64,000 nt of DNA from Sphingomonas sp. HF-S4. Lineage in GTDB: Bacteria; Pseudomonadota; Alphaproteobacteria; Sphingomonadales; Sphingomonadaceae. Position numbers and translations under genes: made by a program. Where the stretch lies: contig NZ_JAWJEJ010000001.1 of the NCBI RefSeq assembly GCF_032911445.1, positions 2,852,001 through 2,916,000 on the forward strand, in the 5' to 3' direction. The notes beneath the pieces are model-generated. The model was not told where the DNA came from, ran no database searches, and was given only the letters and a program-made list of their open reading frames with translations. Shown here piece after piece: positions 22,922 to 31,416 of the stretch. Within the stretch, counting starts at the first letter, position 1, and the number at the start of each line of letters is the position of its first letter.

Positions 22922-22990
22922 AGGGAAATATAGCTGAATGTCGATACAGCCCTGAGCGGACCGAGCGCAAACGCCCCACCGCGCCGCATC

Positions 22991-23374
22991 TCAACCGGCG
23001 GGCGGTTCCCACAGCTCGATCGGGTTGCCTTCGGGATCGTGGATGCGGGCGAAGCGGCCGGTTTCGGGCGTGTCCCATTCGTCCTTGGTGGTGATCGCGA
23101 TGCCGAGCGCATTGAGTTGCTCGAGCAGGCCGTCCAAGTCGCGGACGCGGAAGTTGAGCATGAACTGCTTGTCCGCAGCGAAATAGTCGGTGGTCGCCGT
23201 GAACGGCGAGAACACCACCGCCCCGGGCTCGGGGAACCAGAACCAGTCGCTCGACTGACCCTGCTCGTCCTTGCCGCAGCCGCCGCCAACGCCGAGTGTC
23301 TCGCGATACCAGGTCGTCAGCCCCTCGGGATCTGCCGCGCGAAAGAAGAAACCGCCTATTCCGATCACCGGCAT
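22991..23374 (-). CDS. VOC (glyoxalase/bleomycin resistance) family protein
   Basis: 127 residues forming two beta-alpha-beta-beta-beta units typical of the vicinal oxygen chelate fold: FFFRAADPEGLTTWYRETLGV at the start and VRDLDGLLEQLNALGIAI, RIHDPEGNPIELWEPP in the second half. The C-terminal Glu of IELWEP is the usual metal ligand. Such proteins range from glyoxalases to dioxygenases, so the substrate is unknown. It follows glnD with 14 bp between them, on the same strand, and may be cotranscribed. Confidence 0.88.
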   Translation of the reverse strand: MPVIGIGGFFFRAADPEGLTTWYRETLGVGGGCGKDEQGQSSDWFWFPEPGAVVFSPFTATTDYFAADKQFMLNFRVRDLDGLLEQLNALGIAITTKDEWDTPETGRFARIHDPEGNPIELWEPPAG

Positions 23375-23388
23375 GCTTGTCCCCCTGT

Positions 23389-26136
23389 TCAGGCTGCCTG
23401 GGCGATATCCTGCCCCGACGCCGCTTCGAGCAATCGTCGCTCGATCGTCTTCAATCGTGCCGCACTCTCGATCTTATCGCCGATAAGATCGGTCAAGTAA
23501 AAGGTGTCCACCGCGCGCTCGCCATACGTGGCGACGTGTGCCGAATGGATTGTCACTTTCGACTGGAACAGCGCGAAGGCGAGGTGGCAGAGCAACGCCG
23601 GGCGATCGCGCGCATTGACTTCGATCACGGTGAAGCGGTTCGACGCCTTGTTGTCGATCAGTACATTGGGCTCGATCAGGAAGGCTTCCGCGCGGGGACG
23701 CGGCAGCGGCCGCGTCTTGAGCCGGTCCTGGAGCTTGGTGCGATTGGCGAGCGCGTCGGCGATGCTCGCCTTGATCCGGTTGAGCCGGGCTTCCTCGTCG
23801 AACGGGCGGCCGAGCGGATCCTGGACGAGGAAATTGTCGAGCGCCATGCCGTCGCGCGTGGTGTGGATGCGCGCGTCGATGATGTTGCCGCCCGCGACAT
23901 GGATCGCGCCGGCGATGCGATAGAACAGCCCGGGATGGTCCGAGGCATAGACGCTGACCAGCGTGGCGCCGCGATCGGGATAGACCTGCGCCTCGATCGA
24001 GAGTTGCTGGTCGCCCGCGGCGTCGATCTGCCGCGCGTTGCGCTCGAGCACGTCGAGCGGCTCGGCGATCCAATAGGGCTCGGTGAGCTTGCGCTGGAGC
24101 GCCGCCATCCGCGCGTCGTCCCAGCCGAGGATCTCGGCGAGCGCGGCCTGCTTGGCGGCGACCCGTTCGCTGCGGCCCTTCTGCTTGTGGCCCAAGCGGA
24201 GGACTTCCTCGGCAGAATCGAACAGATTGGTGAGGAGCTGGCGCTTCCAGCTGTTCCACACGCCTGGGCCGACCGCGCGGATATCGACGATCGTCAGGAG
24301 GAGCAGCAGCCGCAGCCGCTCGGGGCTCTGCACCTGCGCAGTGAAATCGAGGATCGTCTTGAAGTCCGACAAGTCGCGCTTGAACGCCGTCGCCGACATC
24401 AGCAGGTGCCAGCGGACCAGCCACGCGACGGTCTCGGTCTCGGCGGGGCTGAGGCCGAGGCGTGGGCAGAGCCGCTCGGCGACTTCGGCACCGAGGATCG
24501 AATGGTCGCCGCCGCGGCCCTTGGCGATGTCGTGGAGCAGCACCGCGACGTAGAGCGCGCGGCGTTGCGCGACCTGCTCGAAGATGCCGCTGGCGAGCGG
24601 ATGATCTTCCTGAAGCTCGCCCTTCTCGATCGCGTTGAGCAGCCCGATCGCGCGGATCGAATGCTCGTCGACGGTGTAATGGTGGTACATGTCGAACTGC
24701 ATCTGCGCGACGACGCGGCCGAAATCGGGCACGAAGCGGCCGAACACGCCGGCCTCGTTCATCCAGCGCAGCACGAGCTCGGGGGTGCGCGGGCTGGTGA
24801 GCACGTCGAGGAACAGCGCGTTGGTGCGCGGATCGCTGCGGACATCGTCGACCAGCCGCGCGTCGCGCGTCGCGGCGCGCACTGCGGTCGGGTGGATCTC
24901 CAGCCCGTGCAGGTCGGCGAGCTGGTAGATTTCGAGCAGCCGGACGGGGTCTTCCTGGAAGAAGCTGTCGCGCGGCAGGGCCAGCCGGCCGCGTTCGAGC
25001 ATGAAGCCGTGGAGCTTCCGGGGCGTCTTGAACATCCGCGGTAGCCCGAAGCGCGAACCGCGCGCGGCGAACTTCTCGTCGAGATGCGCGAGGAACACGC
25101 CGGTCAGGTCGCCCACCACCTTCGCCTGGAGGAAGTAGAAGTGCATGAAGCGCTCGACCTTCGACTTGCCCGGACGATCGGCATAGCGCATCCGCTCGGC
25201 GATCTCGGGCTGGACGTCGAAGGTGAGGCGATCCTCGGCACGGCCGGTGAGCAGGTGCAGGTGGCAGCGCACCGCCCAGAGGAAATTCTCGGCGCGGCGG
25301 AACTGGCGGTATTCGAGCGGGGTGAGCAGCCCGGCCTCGACCAGTTCGGCGGGCTCGCGGACATTGTAGGCGTATTTGCCGATCCAGAAGAGCGCGTGGA
25401 GATCGCGCAGGCCCCCCTTCCCTTCCTTGACGTTGGGCTCGACGACGTAGCGGCTATCGCCCATCCGCTTGTGCCGCGCATCGCGCTCGGCGAGCTTCTG
25501 GGTGATGAAATCGCGCGCGGTATCGGCCTGGACCTCGGCCTTGAAGCGCCGTGCGGCCTCGTCGTAGAGCGCAGTGTCACCCCAGACGTAGCGCGCCTCG
25601 AGCAAGGCGGTGCGCACGGTGATGTCGGCCTTGGCCTGGCGGACCATCTCGTCGAGCGAGCGCGACGAATGCCCGACCTTGAGCTGCATGTCCCACAGCG
25701 AATAGAGCATCGATTCGATGACCTGCTCGCACCAGCCGGCGACCTTCCAGGGCGTGAGGAAGCCGATATCGATGTCCGAATGCGGCGCCATCTCGCCGCG
25801 GCCATAGCCGCCCACCGCGATCAGGGTGAGCCGCTCGGCGGCGCTGGGATTGGGGTTGGGGTGGAGCCGCTGGGTGGTGAAGTCCCAGAGCAGGCGGAGC
25901 AGCTGGTCGATCAGGAACGCGCCGGCAGCCGCCGTCTCGTGCCCGCGCGAGGGGTGTTCGGCGAGACGGCGCGCGATCTCGGCCTGGCCGATGTCGAGTG
26001 CGGCCTTGAGCTCGACCGTCGCGGCATGGCGGAGCGCGGCGGCGTCCTTCGCCTCGAGCCCGGCAAGGCGCTCGGCGACGGCCCGCCGGTCGATCAGGGC
26101 GCGGCGGTTGGGGACGGAATCGAAGCGCGAGGACAT
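23389..26136 (-). CDS. glnD: Bifunctional PII uridylyltransferase/uridylyl-removing enzyme GlnD
   Basis: 915 residues, full length. GlnD is the glutamine sensor that uridylylates or deuridylylates PII proteins. Domains in order: nucleotidyltransferase with GGYGRGEMAPHSDIDIGF (about residues 110-128), the GlnE/GlnD linker domain, an HD phosphohydrolase domain with VLLHDIAKGRGGDHS (about 490), and two C-terminal ACT domains (ASDHPGLFYRIAGAIHVAGG and NARDRPALLCHLAFALF). All key residues look intact. Confidence 0.98.
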   Translation of the reverse strand: MSSRFDSVPNRRALIDRRAVAERLAGLEAKDAAALRHAATVELKAALDIGQAEIARRLAEHPSRGHETAAAGAFLIDQLLRLLWDFTTQRLHPNPNPSAAERLTLIAVGGYGRGEMAPHSDIDIGFLTPWKVAGWCEQVIESMLYSLWDMQLKVGHSSRSLDEMVRQAKADITVRTALLEARYVWGDTALYDEAARRFKAEVQADTARDFITQKLAERDARHKRMGDSRYVVEPNVKEGKGGLRDLHALFWIGKYAYNVREPAELVEAGLLTPLEYRQFRRAENFLWAVRCHLHLLTGRAEDRLTFDVQPEIAERMRYADRPGKSKVERFMHFYFLQAKVVGDLTGVFLAHLDEKFAARGSRFGLPRMFKTPRKLHGFMLERGRLALPRDSFFQEDPVRLLEIYQLADLHGLEIHPTAVRAATRDARLVDDVRSDPRTNALFLDVLTSPRTPELVLRWMNEAGVFGRFVPDFGRVVAQMQFDMYHHYTVDEHSIRAIGLLNAIEKGELQEDHPLASGIFEQVAQRRALYVAVLLHDIAKGRGGDHSILGAEVAERLCPRLGLSPAETETVAWLVRWHLLMSATAFKRDLSDFKTILDFTAQVQSPERLRLLLLLTIVDIRAVGPGVWNSWKRQLLTNLFDSAEEVLRLGHKQKGRSERVAAKQAALAEILGWDDARMAALQRKLTEPYWIAEPLDVLERNARQIDAAGDQQLSIEAQVYPDRGATLVSVYASDHPGLFYRIAGAIHVAGGNIIDARIHTTRDGMALDNFLVQDPLGRPFDEEARLNRIKASIADALANRTKLQDRLKTRPLPRPRAEAFLIEPNVLIDNKASNRFTVIEVNARDRPALLCHLAFALFQSKVTIHSAHVATYGERAVDTFYLTDLIGDKIESAARLKTIERRLLEAASGQDIAQAA

Positions 26137-26192
26137 AGGAGGGAGATAGGGGACGTGGTGCCGTGCGTCACCCTTCTAAAGCCCTCCCGGGT

Positions 26193-27008
26193 TCACCCCA
26201 CGAACGCGCGTTCGACCACGAACGTGCCCGGCTTGTTGTTCGAGCCCTCCTCGAAGCCGTGGGCTTCGAGCATCACCGAGAAGTCCTTGATCATCTCGGT
26301 GCTGCCGCAGAGCATCACGCGGTCGGTCTCCGGATTGAGCGCGCTGTCGCCCGACACCGGGGCCTTGAACAGCCAGCCATTCTCGATCAGCTGACCGATC
26401 CGACCACTGGTGCGGAAGGGCTCGCGCGTCACCGTCGGGATATAGTGGAACTGGAGCAGCGCCTGGTCCGCCACCAGCGGATCGCCGGCGAGCTGCGCGG
26501 TGAGTTCGTCATGATAAGCGAGGTCGCTCACCCGGCGGGTCGAGTGGACGATGACGACCTGGCTGAACAGATCGTAGATGTCGGGATCGCGCGCGATGCT
26601 GAGGAACGGCGCGAGGCCGGTGCCGGTCGAGAGCAGGAACAGCCGCTTGCCCGGGAGCAGCGCATCGGCGACGAGCGTGCCGGTGGGCTTCTTGCCGAGG
26701 TAGAGCTGGTCGCCCTCGCGGATCAGCTGGAGGCGCGAGGTCAGCGGGCCGTCGGGCACCTTGATCGAGAGGAATTCGAGCTCGTCCGACCAGGTCGGGC
26801 TGGCGATCGAATAGGCGCGCATCAGCGGCTTGCTCTCGCCTTCGAGCCCGATCATCACGAACTCGCCCGAGCGGAAGCGGAAGCTCGCCGGGCGCTCGAT
26901 CGCGAAGCTGAACAGATGCTCGTTCCAGTGCCGCACCCAGCGCACCGCGCAGGTCTGGAAGGCGGCATGCTCGGGAAGCAGCTGGGGCGGGCGGGCGTGC
27001 ATGTTCAT
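26193..27008 (-). CDS. fpr: Ferredoxin-NADP reductase
   Basis: 271 residues from the ATG at 27008 (MNMHARPPQLL); a GTG at 27044 would add 12 residues, and neither has a convincing ribosome binding site. The enzyme moves electrons between NADPH and ferredoxin/flavodoxin. The FAD site is RAYSIASPTW, the NADP site STGTGLAPFLSIARDP and MLCGSTEMIKDF, and the protein ends in FVVERAFVG as bacterial subclass I Fpr proteins do. It lies just after a conserved hypothetical gene on the same strand. Confidence 0.93.
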   Translation of the reverse strand: MNMHARPPQLLPEHAAFQTCAVRWVRHWNEHLFSFAIERPASFRFRSGEFVMIGLEGESKPLMRAYSIASPTWSDELEFLSIKVPDGPLTSRLQLIREGDQLYLGKKPTGTLVADALLPGKRLFLLSTGTGLAPFLSIARDPDIYDLFSQVVIVHSTRRVSDLAYHDELTAQLAGDPLVADQALLQFHYIPTVTREPFRTSGRIGQLIENGWLFKAPVSGDSALNPETDRVMLCGSTEMIKDFSVMLEAHGFEEGSNNKPGTFVVERAFVG

Positions 27009-27049
27009 GGAAAGAAGCGATTCCTGAGTCGTGACGTGATACACCTCGC

Positions 27050-27448
27050 TCAGGCCGCAAGGGCTTGGGCGATGCGCGTGGCGGCGAATTGAAGCGTGCG
27101 CTGTGCCTCGGGCTTCACCAGCGCTTCGACGATATTCTGGACCACGATTTCCTGCCCTTTAGCGGCCGCAGCGTGAAGTGCCAGCAACAATGCCTCGTCA
27201 TCGCCCAAGCTGGGACATCCGACCGTGCGGAATTGGAGCGAGCAGATGCCCTCCCGATCGAGCAGCATCATCGCGACGTTGAAGTCGGGCAGGATCGCGC
27301 CGAGCCGCCGCGCCGCGAGCGCCGGGCCCAGCGCGGCGCAGGGGCAGCGCCCGCCGCGCATCGCCTCCACCCATTGCCGCATCGCCCAGACGAGCAACGC
27401 ATCGCCGGGCGCGAGTTCGGTCACGGTTCGATCGAGATATTGATACAC
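27050..27448 (-). CDS. Conserved hypothetical protein
   Basis: 132 residues from a GTG start. The protein is mainly helical and acidic/neutral, with two Cys in GGRCPCAALGPALAARRLG and a central MLLDREGICSLQFRTVGCPSLGDDEALLL segment (quoted in parts: MLLDREGIC, GCPSLGDDEALLLALHA). No membrane segment or signal is seen. It ends immediately before the reductase gene, so the two are probably cotranscribed. I do not recognise a characterised family; the tight packing and normal codon use support that it is real. Confidence 0.65.
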   Translation of the reverse strand: MYQYLDRTVTELAPGDALLVWAMRQWVEAMRGGRCPCAALGPALAARRLGAILPDFNVAMMLLDREGICSLQFRTVGCPSLGDDEALLLALHAAAAKGQEIVVQNIVEALVKPEAQRTLQFAATRIAQALAA

Positions 27449-27535
27449 GCCGCGATCCCGCTGCCGGCCGCCGATGCGGGCCGGGGTCGGCTCTAGCGTT
27501 CGTTGCGAATGATTTGCAATAGCGGATTTAATCTA

Positions 27536-27563
27536 AAGCCCCTCCCTCTCAGGGGAGGGGCTT
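27536..27563 (-). terminator. Terminator after hrcA-grpE
   Basis: A perfect 11-bp stem AAGCCCCTCCC / GGGAGGGGCTT (27536-27546 and 27553-27563) with a 6-base loop lies 10 bp after the grpE stop. On the minus strand it is followed by TAGATTAAATC, a moderately T-rich tail. The stem resembles the arms of the palindromic repeats at 6.8 and 29.3 kb. Confidence 0.75.
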
Positions 27564-27573
27564 AGAAGAAAGT

Positions 27574-28137
27574 TCAATCCGGCTTCTTGGCGACGCCGAC
27601 CAGTGCCGGGCGGAGCAGCCGGTCCTTGATCATGTATCCCGTCTGGATTTCCTGGACGACGGTGCCCGGCGCGGCATCGGCCGAGGGGACTTCCATCATC
27701 GCCTGGTGGCGATTGGGATCGAGCGTCTCGCCGACCGCGACGATCTTCGAGATGCCGTGGCGCGCGAATACCGAATCGATCTCGCGGCCCGTCGCCTCGA
27801 GCCCAACGACCAAGCCCTTGAGCTTGTCGTCCTCGCGCAGCTCGGCGGGAATGGCCGCGAGCGCGCGGCTCAGATTGTCCGACACCGAGAGGATGTCGCG
27901 CGCGAAATTGGTTGCGGCATAGGCGCGGGCGTCCTGCGCCTCCTTCTCGGCGCGGCGGCGGACATTCTGCGTCTCCGCCTGGGCATACATCACCGCGGCC
28001 TGCGATTCGGCAAGCATCGCCTCGAGCTCGGCAATCCGATCGTGCTCGGCGACTTCGGGCGCCGCCTCGGCGGTTTCCTCGCGAAGGCTGGTCTCTGCGT
28101 CGTTGGTATCCGCGCTCATTTCATTCTCGTTCGACAT
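27574..28137 (-). CDS. grpE: Nucleotide exchange factor GrpE
   Basis: 187 residues. GrpE releases ADP from DnaK. A long acidic, coiled-coil N-terminus (ETAEAAPEVAEHDRIAELEA...) precedes the conserved block QNVRRRAEKEAQDARAYA, and the compact beta domain contains FARHGISKIVAVGETLDPNRHQAMMEVPS and ends GYMIKDRLLRPALVGVAKKP. It starts 13 bp after hrcA on the same strand, the classic hrcA-grpE operon, and is followed by a hairpin terminator. Confidence 0.97.
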   Translation of the reverse strand: MSNENEMSADTNDAETSLREETAEAAPEVAEHDRIAELEAMLAESQAAVMYAQAETQNVRRRAEKEAQDARAYAATNFARDILSVSDNLSRALAAIPAELREDDKLKGLVVGLEATGREIDSVFARHGISKIVAVGETLDPNRHQAMMEVPSADAAPGTVVQEIQTGYMIKDRLLRPALVGVAKKPD

Positions 28138-28150
28138 GGTTTCCTGTTCG

Positions 28151-29194
28151 TCAGGCTAGCAATCGGGCCAATGTGGCCGCCGTGAAATCCACCATGGGCA
28201 CGACGCGCGCATAGTTCAACCGCGTGGGGCCGATCACGCCGACCACGCCGACCACACGGCCGTCGAGCGCGCGCACCGGCTTGGCGATCACCGACGACCC
28301 CGACAACGCAAAGAGCTTGTTCTCCGATCCGATGAAAATGCGCGTCGCCTCGCCTTCGCGCGCACTATCGAGCAGGCGGGCGATCTCTTCCTTGCCCTCG
28401 AGTTCGTCGAGCAGCCGGCGGACGCGATCGAGATCCTCGGCGGCGGCGGTGTCGATCAGCCGCGCCTGGCCGCGGACGATCAGCACCGGGCGGCGATCGC
28501 CGTCCTCGCTCCATACCGCGAGCCCGCGCTCGACCAGCGTCGACGCCGCGCTGTCGAGCGCGGCGCGCTGCCGGCCGAGATCGCGCTCGATTCGCGCGCG
28601 CGCCTCGGCCAGCGTGAGGCCGGCGAGCATCGCGCTCATATAATTGGCGGCCTGCTGGAGCGAGGCCGGATCGACACCGCCGGGCAGCTCGACGACGCGG
28701 TTCTCGACCGATCCGTCCTCGCCGACGAGCACGGCGAGTGCGCGGTCGTGGCTCAGCGGCACGAAGCCGAACTGGCGCAGCACGGGCTCGGCCTTGGGCA
28801 CCAGCACGAGGCCGGCGCACGACGACAGGCCCGAAAGCGCCGCGGTGGTGCTCGCCAGCGCCTCCTCGATCGGCCCGGTCTGGCCGGCGCGCAATTCGAT
28901 CGCGGCGCGCTCCTCCGCCGAAGGGGCGCTCGCCTGCATCATGCCATCGACGAACAGGCGCAGCCCGGTCTGGGTGGGCATACGGCCGGCGCTGGTGTGC
29001 GGCGACGCGAGCAGGCCGGCTTCCTCGAGATCCTGCATGACGTTGCGGATCGAGGCGGGCGAGAGGTTGAGCGTCGAGATCTTCGAGATCGTCCGCGAAC
29101 CGACCGGCGCGCCGTTGTCGAGATAGGATTCGACCACGATCCGGAACACGTCGCGCGCGCGATCGGTGAGTTCGTGGATCGGGGGCGTGGTCAT
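28151..29194 (-). CDS. hrcA: Heat-inducible transcription repressor HrcA
   Basis: 347 residues. HrcA binds CIRCE operators and represses groESL; GroEL keeps it folded. The winged-helix N-terminus includes RARDVFRIVVESYLDNGAPVGS and SPASIRNVMQDLEEAGLL, then TSAGRMPTQTGLRLFVD, a GAF-like central domain, and the C-terminal block GVIGPTRLNYARVVPMVDF. The operator it should control is at 9801-9827. No CIRCE was found upstream of hrcA itself, so autoregulation is not indicated. Confidence 0.97.
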   Translation of the reverse strand: MTTPPIHELTDRARDVFRIVVESYLDNGAPVGSRTISKISTLNLSPASIRNVMQDLEEAGLLASPHTSAGRMPTQTGLRLFVDGMMQASAPSAEERAAIELRAGQTGPIEEALASTTAALSGLSSCAGLVLVPKAEPVLRQFGFVPLSHDRALAVLVGEDGSVENRVVELPGGVDPASLQQAANYMSAMLAGLTLAEARARIERDLGRQRAALDSAASTLVERGLAVWSEDGDRRPVLIVRGQARLIDTAAAEDLDRVRRLLDELEGKEEIARLLDSAREGEATRIFIGSENKLFALSGSSVIAKPVRALDGRVVGVVGVIGPTRLNYARVVPMVDFTAATLARLLA

Positions 29195-29244
29195 GGGTTC
29201 TTATGTAGCGAAGGCGGCGTCGGGCTCAACTGGCTGGCGTGCAT

Positions 29245-29344
29245 CCCCTCCCCCGACCCCTCCCGCTTCGCGGAAGGGGAGCGATGAAATCCAGCGATCA
29301 CCCTTGTCGCTCCCCTCCCGTTTACGGGAGGGGTCGGGGGAGGG
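29245..29344. repeat. GC-rich nested inverted repeat upstream of hrcA
   Basis: Outer arms 29246-29265 and 29325-29344 are perfectly complementary over 20 bp (CCCTCCCCCGACCCCTCCCG and its complement). An inner perfect 10-bp pair, AGGGGAGCGA (29275-29284) with TCGCTCCCCT (29307-29316), is nested inside. Each outer arm also abuts a small local hairpin. It resembles the element at 6768-6897 and fills the space between hrcA and the DUF6438 gene. Confidence 0.8.
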
Positions 29345-29352
29345 CCTGACGA

Positions 29353-29850
29353 CTATGGCCGCGGCCCGATGAACTCCTGGATCGGCAGCAGCTCGGACGC
29401 ATGGCCCAGCGCGTCGGCCATCGCGGCGTTGTCGCGTCGGCAGCCATAATAGAAATGCAGCTTCTGGCTGTCGCCGATCGCGCGGGTCCAGCGGACCTCG
29501 ACGCTCGGCATGTCGGTCGGCGCATTGCCGCAATTGGGGGTGCCGTGCGAATAGCGAACCTCGCCACTTGCCGGACGGTAGGGGGCGAGCTTGGCGGCGA
29601 AGGCATCATATTGCGCGCGGCTCAGCGTGAAGGCCCGCTCGCCGGTCACCGCGGTGAAGTTCTTGCCTTCGAACACGCCGCTGCCGTTGGGACTCACCGT
29701 CACGGCATAGACCGGGCAGCGGCCGAAGCACGGGCCGGTCTCGTAGGTGATCGAATCGCCTTCGATCGGGGTCAACACATCGGGCCGCTCGGGCGCGACG
29801 CAGCCCGCCAGCGCCACCGCTGCCACACCGATGATCATCCAGTTGCGCAT
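29353..29850 (-). CDS. DUF6438 domain lipoprotein
   Basis: 165 residues. A lipoprotein signal is clear: VAAVALAGC puts the lipidated Cys at residue 17. The mature protein carries the DUF6438 pattern TGPCFGRCPVYAVTVSPNGSGVFEG, an FTLSRAQYDAFAAKL helix and a Cys pair (TPNCGNAP, YYGCRRD). A strong GGAGGAAA site precedes the ATG. The family is widespread in envelopes and has no known function. It diverges from rph. Confidence 0.82.
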   Translation of the reverse strand: MRNWMIIGVAAVALAGCVAPERPDVLTPIEGDSITYETGPCFGRCPVYAVTVSPNGSGVFEGKNFTAVTGERAFTLSRAQYDAFAAKLAPYRPASGEVRYSHGTPNCGNAPTDMPSVEVRWTRAIGDSQKLHFYYGCRRDNAAMADALGHASELLPIQEFIGPRP

Positions 29851-29948
29851 AGTTTCCTCCGCTCGCCTGCCCTACTAACGCGCGCCGGCTTGGTTCCCGG
29901 CGCGACACCGTCTAGGTGGCGCCAACCAGTTTGCAGGAGAATGAACCG

Positions 29949-30662
29949 ATGCGCCCCTCCGGCCGCGCCCCCGACGAAATGCGTGCGATCACGATCGAGC
30001 CCAATTTCACCCGTCACGCGGAAGGATCGGTGCTGATCGGCTTCGGCGAGACCCGCGTGCTGGTCACCGCGAGCATCGAAGAGCGTATCCCGCCCTGGCT
30101 GCGCGGCAAAGGCGAAGGCTGGGTCACCGCCGAATACGGCATGCTGCCGCGCGCCACCCATACGCGCAGCGCGCGCGAGGCGGCCAAGGGCAAGCAATCG
30201 GGCCGCACCCAGGAGATCCAGCGGCTGATCGGGCGCTCGCTGCGCGCGGTCACCGACCTCAAGCTGCTCGGCGAGCGCCAGATCACGCTCGACTGCGACG
30301 TGATCCAGGCCGATGGCGGCACACGCACCGCAGCGATCTCGGGCGCCTGGGTGGCGCTGCGCATCGCGACCAACAAGCTGCTCGCCGCCGGGCTGCTCGA
30401 GAAGGATCCGATCCTCACCCAAGTCGCGGCGGTCTCGTGCGGGATCTACCAGGGCAATCCCGTGCTCGATCTCGACTATGACGAGGACAGCGCCGCCGAT
30501 GCCGACGCCAACTTCGTGCTGCTCGCCGACGGCAAGATCGCCGAGGCGCAGGCGACCGCCGAAGGCGCGACCTATGACGAGGAAGGGCTGCTTCGCCTGC
30601 TCCGTCTCGCACGCATCGGCTGCAACCAGATCTTCGCTGCGCAGTTGAAAGCCGTAGGATGA
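29949..30662 (+). CDS. rph: Ribonuclease PH
   Basis: 237 residues from the ATG at 29949, which has AGGAG upstream; an alternative upstream start would add 11 residues. RNase PH trims tRNA 3' ends by phosphorolysis. Signature segments are [76 protein letters not shown] and [15 protein letters not shown], all normal (quoted in family terms; each is intact). It overlaps rdgB by 4 bp. Confidence 0.97.
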   Translation: MRPSGRAPDEMRAITIEPNFTRHAEGSVLIGFGETRVLVTASIEERIPPWLRGKGEGWVTAEYGMLPRATHTRSAREAAKGKQSGRTQEIQRLIGRSLRAVTDLKLLGERQITLDCDVIQADGGTRTAAISGAWVALRIATNKLLAAGLLEKDPILTQVAAVSCGIYQGNPVLDLDYDEDSAADADANFVLLADGKIAEAQATAEGATYDEEGLLRLLRLARIGCNQIFAAQLKAVG

Positions 30663-31303
30663 GCGGCGAAGGCGAAGTCTCTAAGGGGGTTGGGCCCCAG
30701 GCGATCCGCAAGCTGACGCCCGGCAAGCTGGTGATCGCCAGCCACAACCCCGGCAAGGTGCGCGAGATCAAGGCGCTGCTCGGTCCCTATGGGATCGAGC
30801 CGGTATCTGCCTCCGAGCTCGATTTGCCCGAGCCCGACGAGACGGGCACGACCTTCGTGGCCAATGCCGAATTGAAGGCGCTGCAGGCTGCCGATCTTTC
30901 GGGGCTGCCCGCCCTGGCGGACGATAGCGGGCTGTGCGTCGAGGCGCTGGGCGGCGATCCGGGAATCTTCTCGGCACGCTGGGCGGGCGAGACCAAGGAC
31001 TTCGCCGTCGCGATGCGGCGCGTCGAGGACAAGCTTGCCGCACTGCCGCCCGAAACCGGCCGCGACGCCCATTTTGTCTGCGCGCTGGCGCTCGCCTGGC
31101 CCGACGGCCATGTCGAATGGTTCGAGGGCCGCGCCGACGGCGTGCTGGTCTGGCCCCCGCGCGGCGAGCACGGGTTCGGCTATGATCCGGTGTTCGTGCC
31201 CAATGGCCACGACGTCACCTATGGCGAGATGGATCCCGAGGCCAAGCATGCGATGAGCCACCGGGCGGATGCGTTCCGGCAATTGGTAAGCGCGGTTTTC
31301 TAA
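30659..31303 (+). CDS. rdgB: XTP/dITP diphosphatase (RdgB/HAM1)
   Basis: 214 residues. It hydrolyses ITP, dITP and XTP to keep deaminated purines out of DNA and RNA. The substrate site motif is [14 protein letters not shown] (residues 27-40), followed by [22 protein letters not shown] and the C-terminal [12 protein letters not shown] and AMSHRADAF. The N-terminus is about 20 residues longer than many homologues. It is translationally coupled to rph (4-bp overlap). The hemW gene that often follows in alphaproteobacteria is not present here. Confidence 0.96.
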   Translation: MSGEGEVSKGVGPQAIRKLTPGKLVIASHNPGKVREIKALLGPYGIEPVSASELDLPEPDETGTTFVANAELKALQAADLSGLPALADDSGLCVEALGGDPGIFSARWAGETKDFAVAMRRVEDKLAALPPETGRDAHFVCALALAWPDGHVEWFEGRADGVLVWPPRGEHGFGYDPVFVPNGHDVTYGEMDPEAKHAMSHRADAFRQLVSAVF

Positions 31304-31328
31304 ATCGCAGTCGGGAGTTCACGCCCAT

Positions 31329-31387
31329 CCGTTCGCTTCGAGCGTAGTCGAGAAGCAATGTGTCTCGACTTCGCTCGACACGAACGG
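31329..31387. repeat. REP-like inverted repeat after rdgB
   Basis: Two 25-bp arms (31329-31353 and 31363-31387) read CCGTTCG...TCGAGA outward and are complementary at nearly all positions, with a 9-base loop. The core TCGACTTCGCTCGACACGAA is of the kind often seen between genes in sphingomonad chromosomes. It separates convergent rdgB and the polysaccharide locus and marks the core/accessory boundary. Confidence 0.8.
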
Positions 31388-31416
31388 GTTAGGGAATTCG
31401 TCCCGCCACTTCCTCG

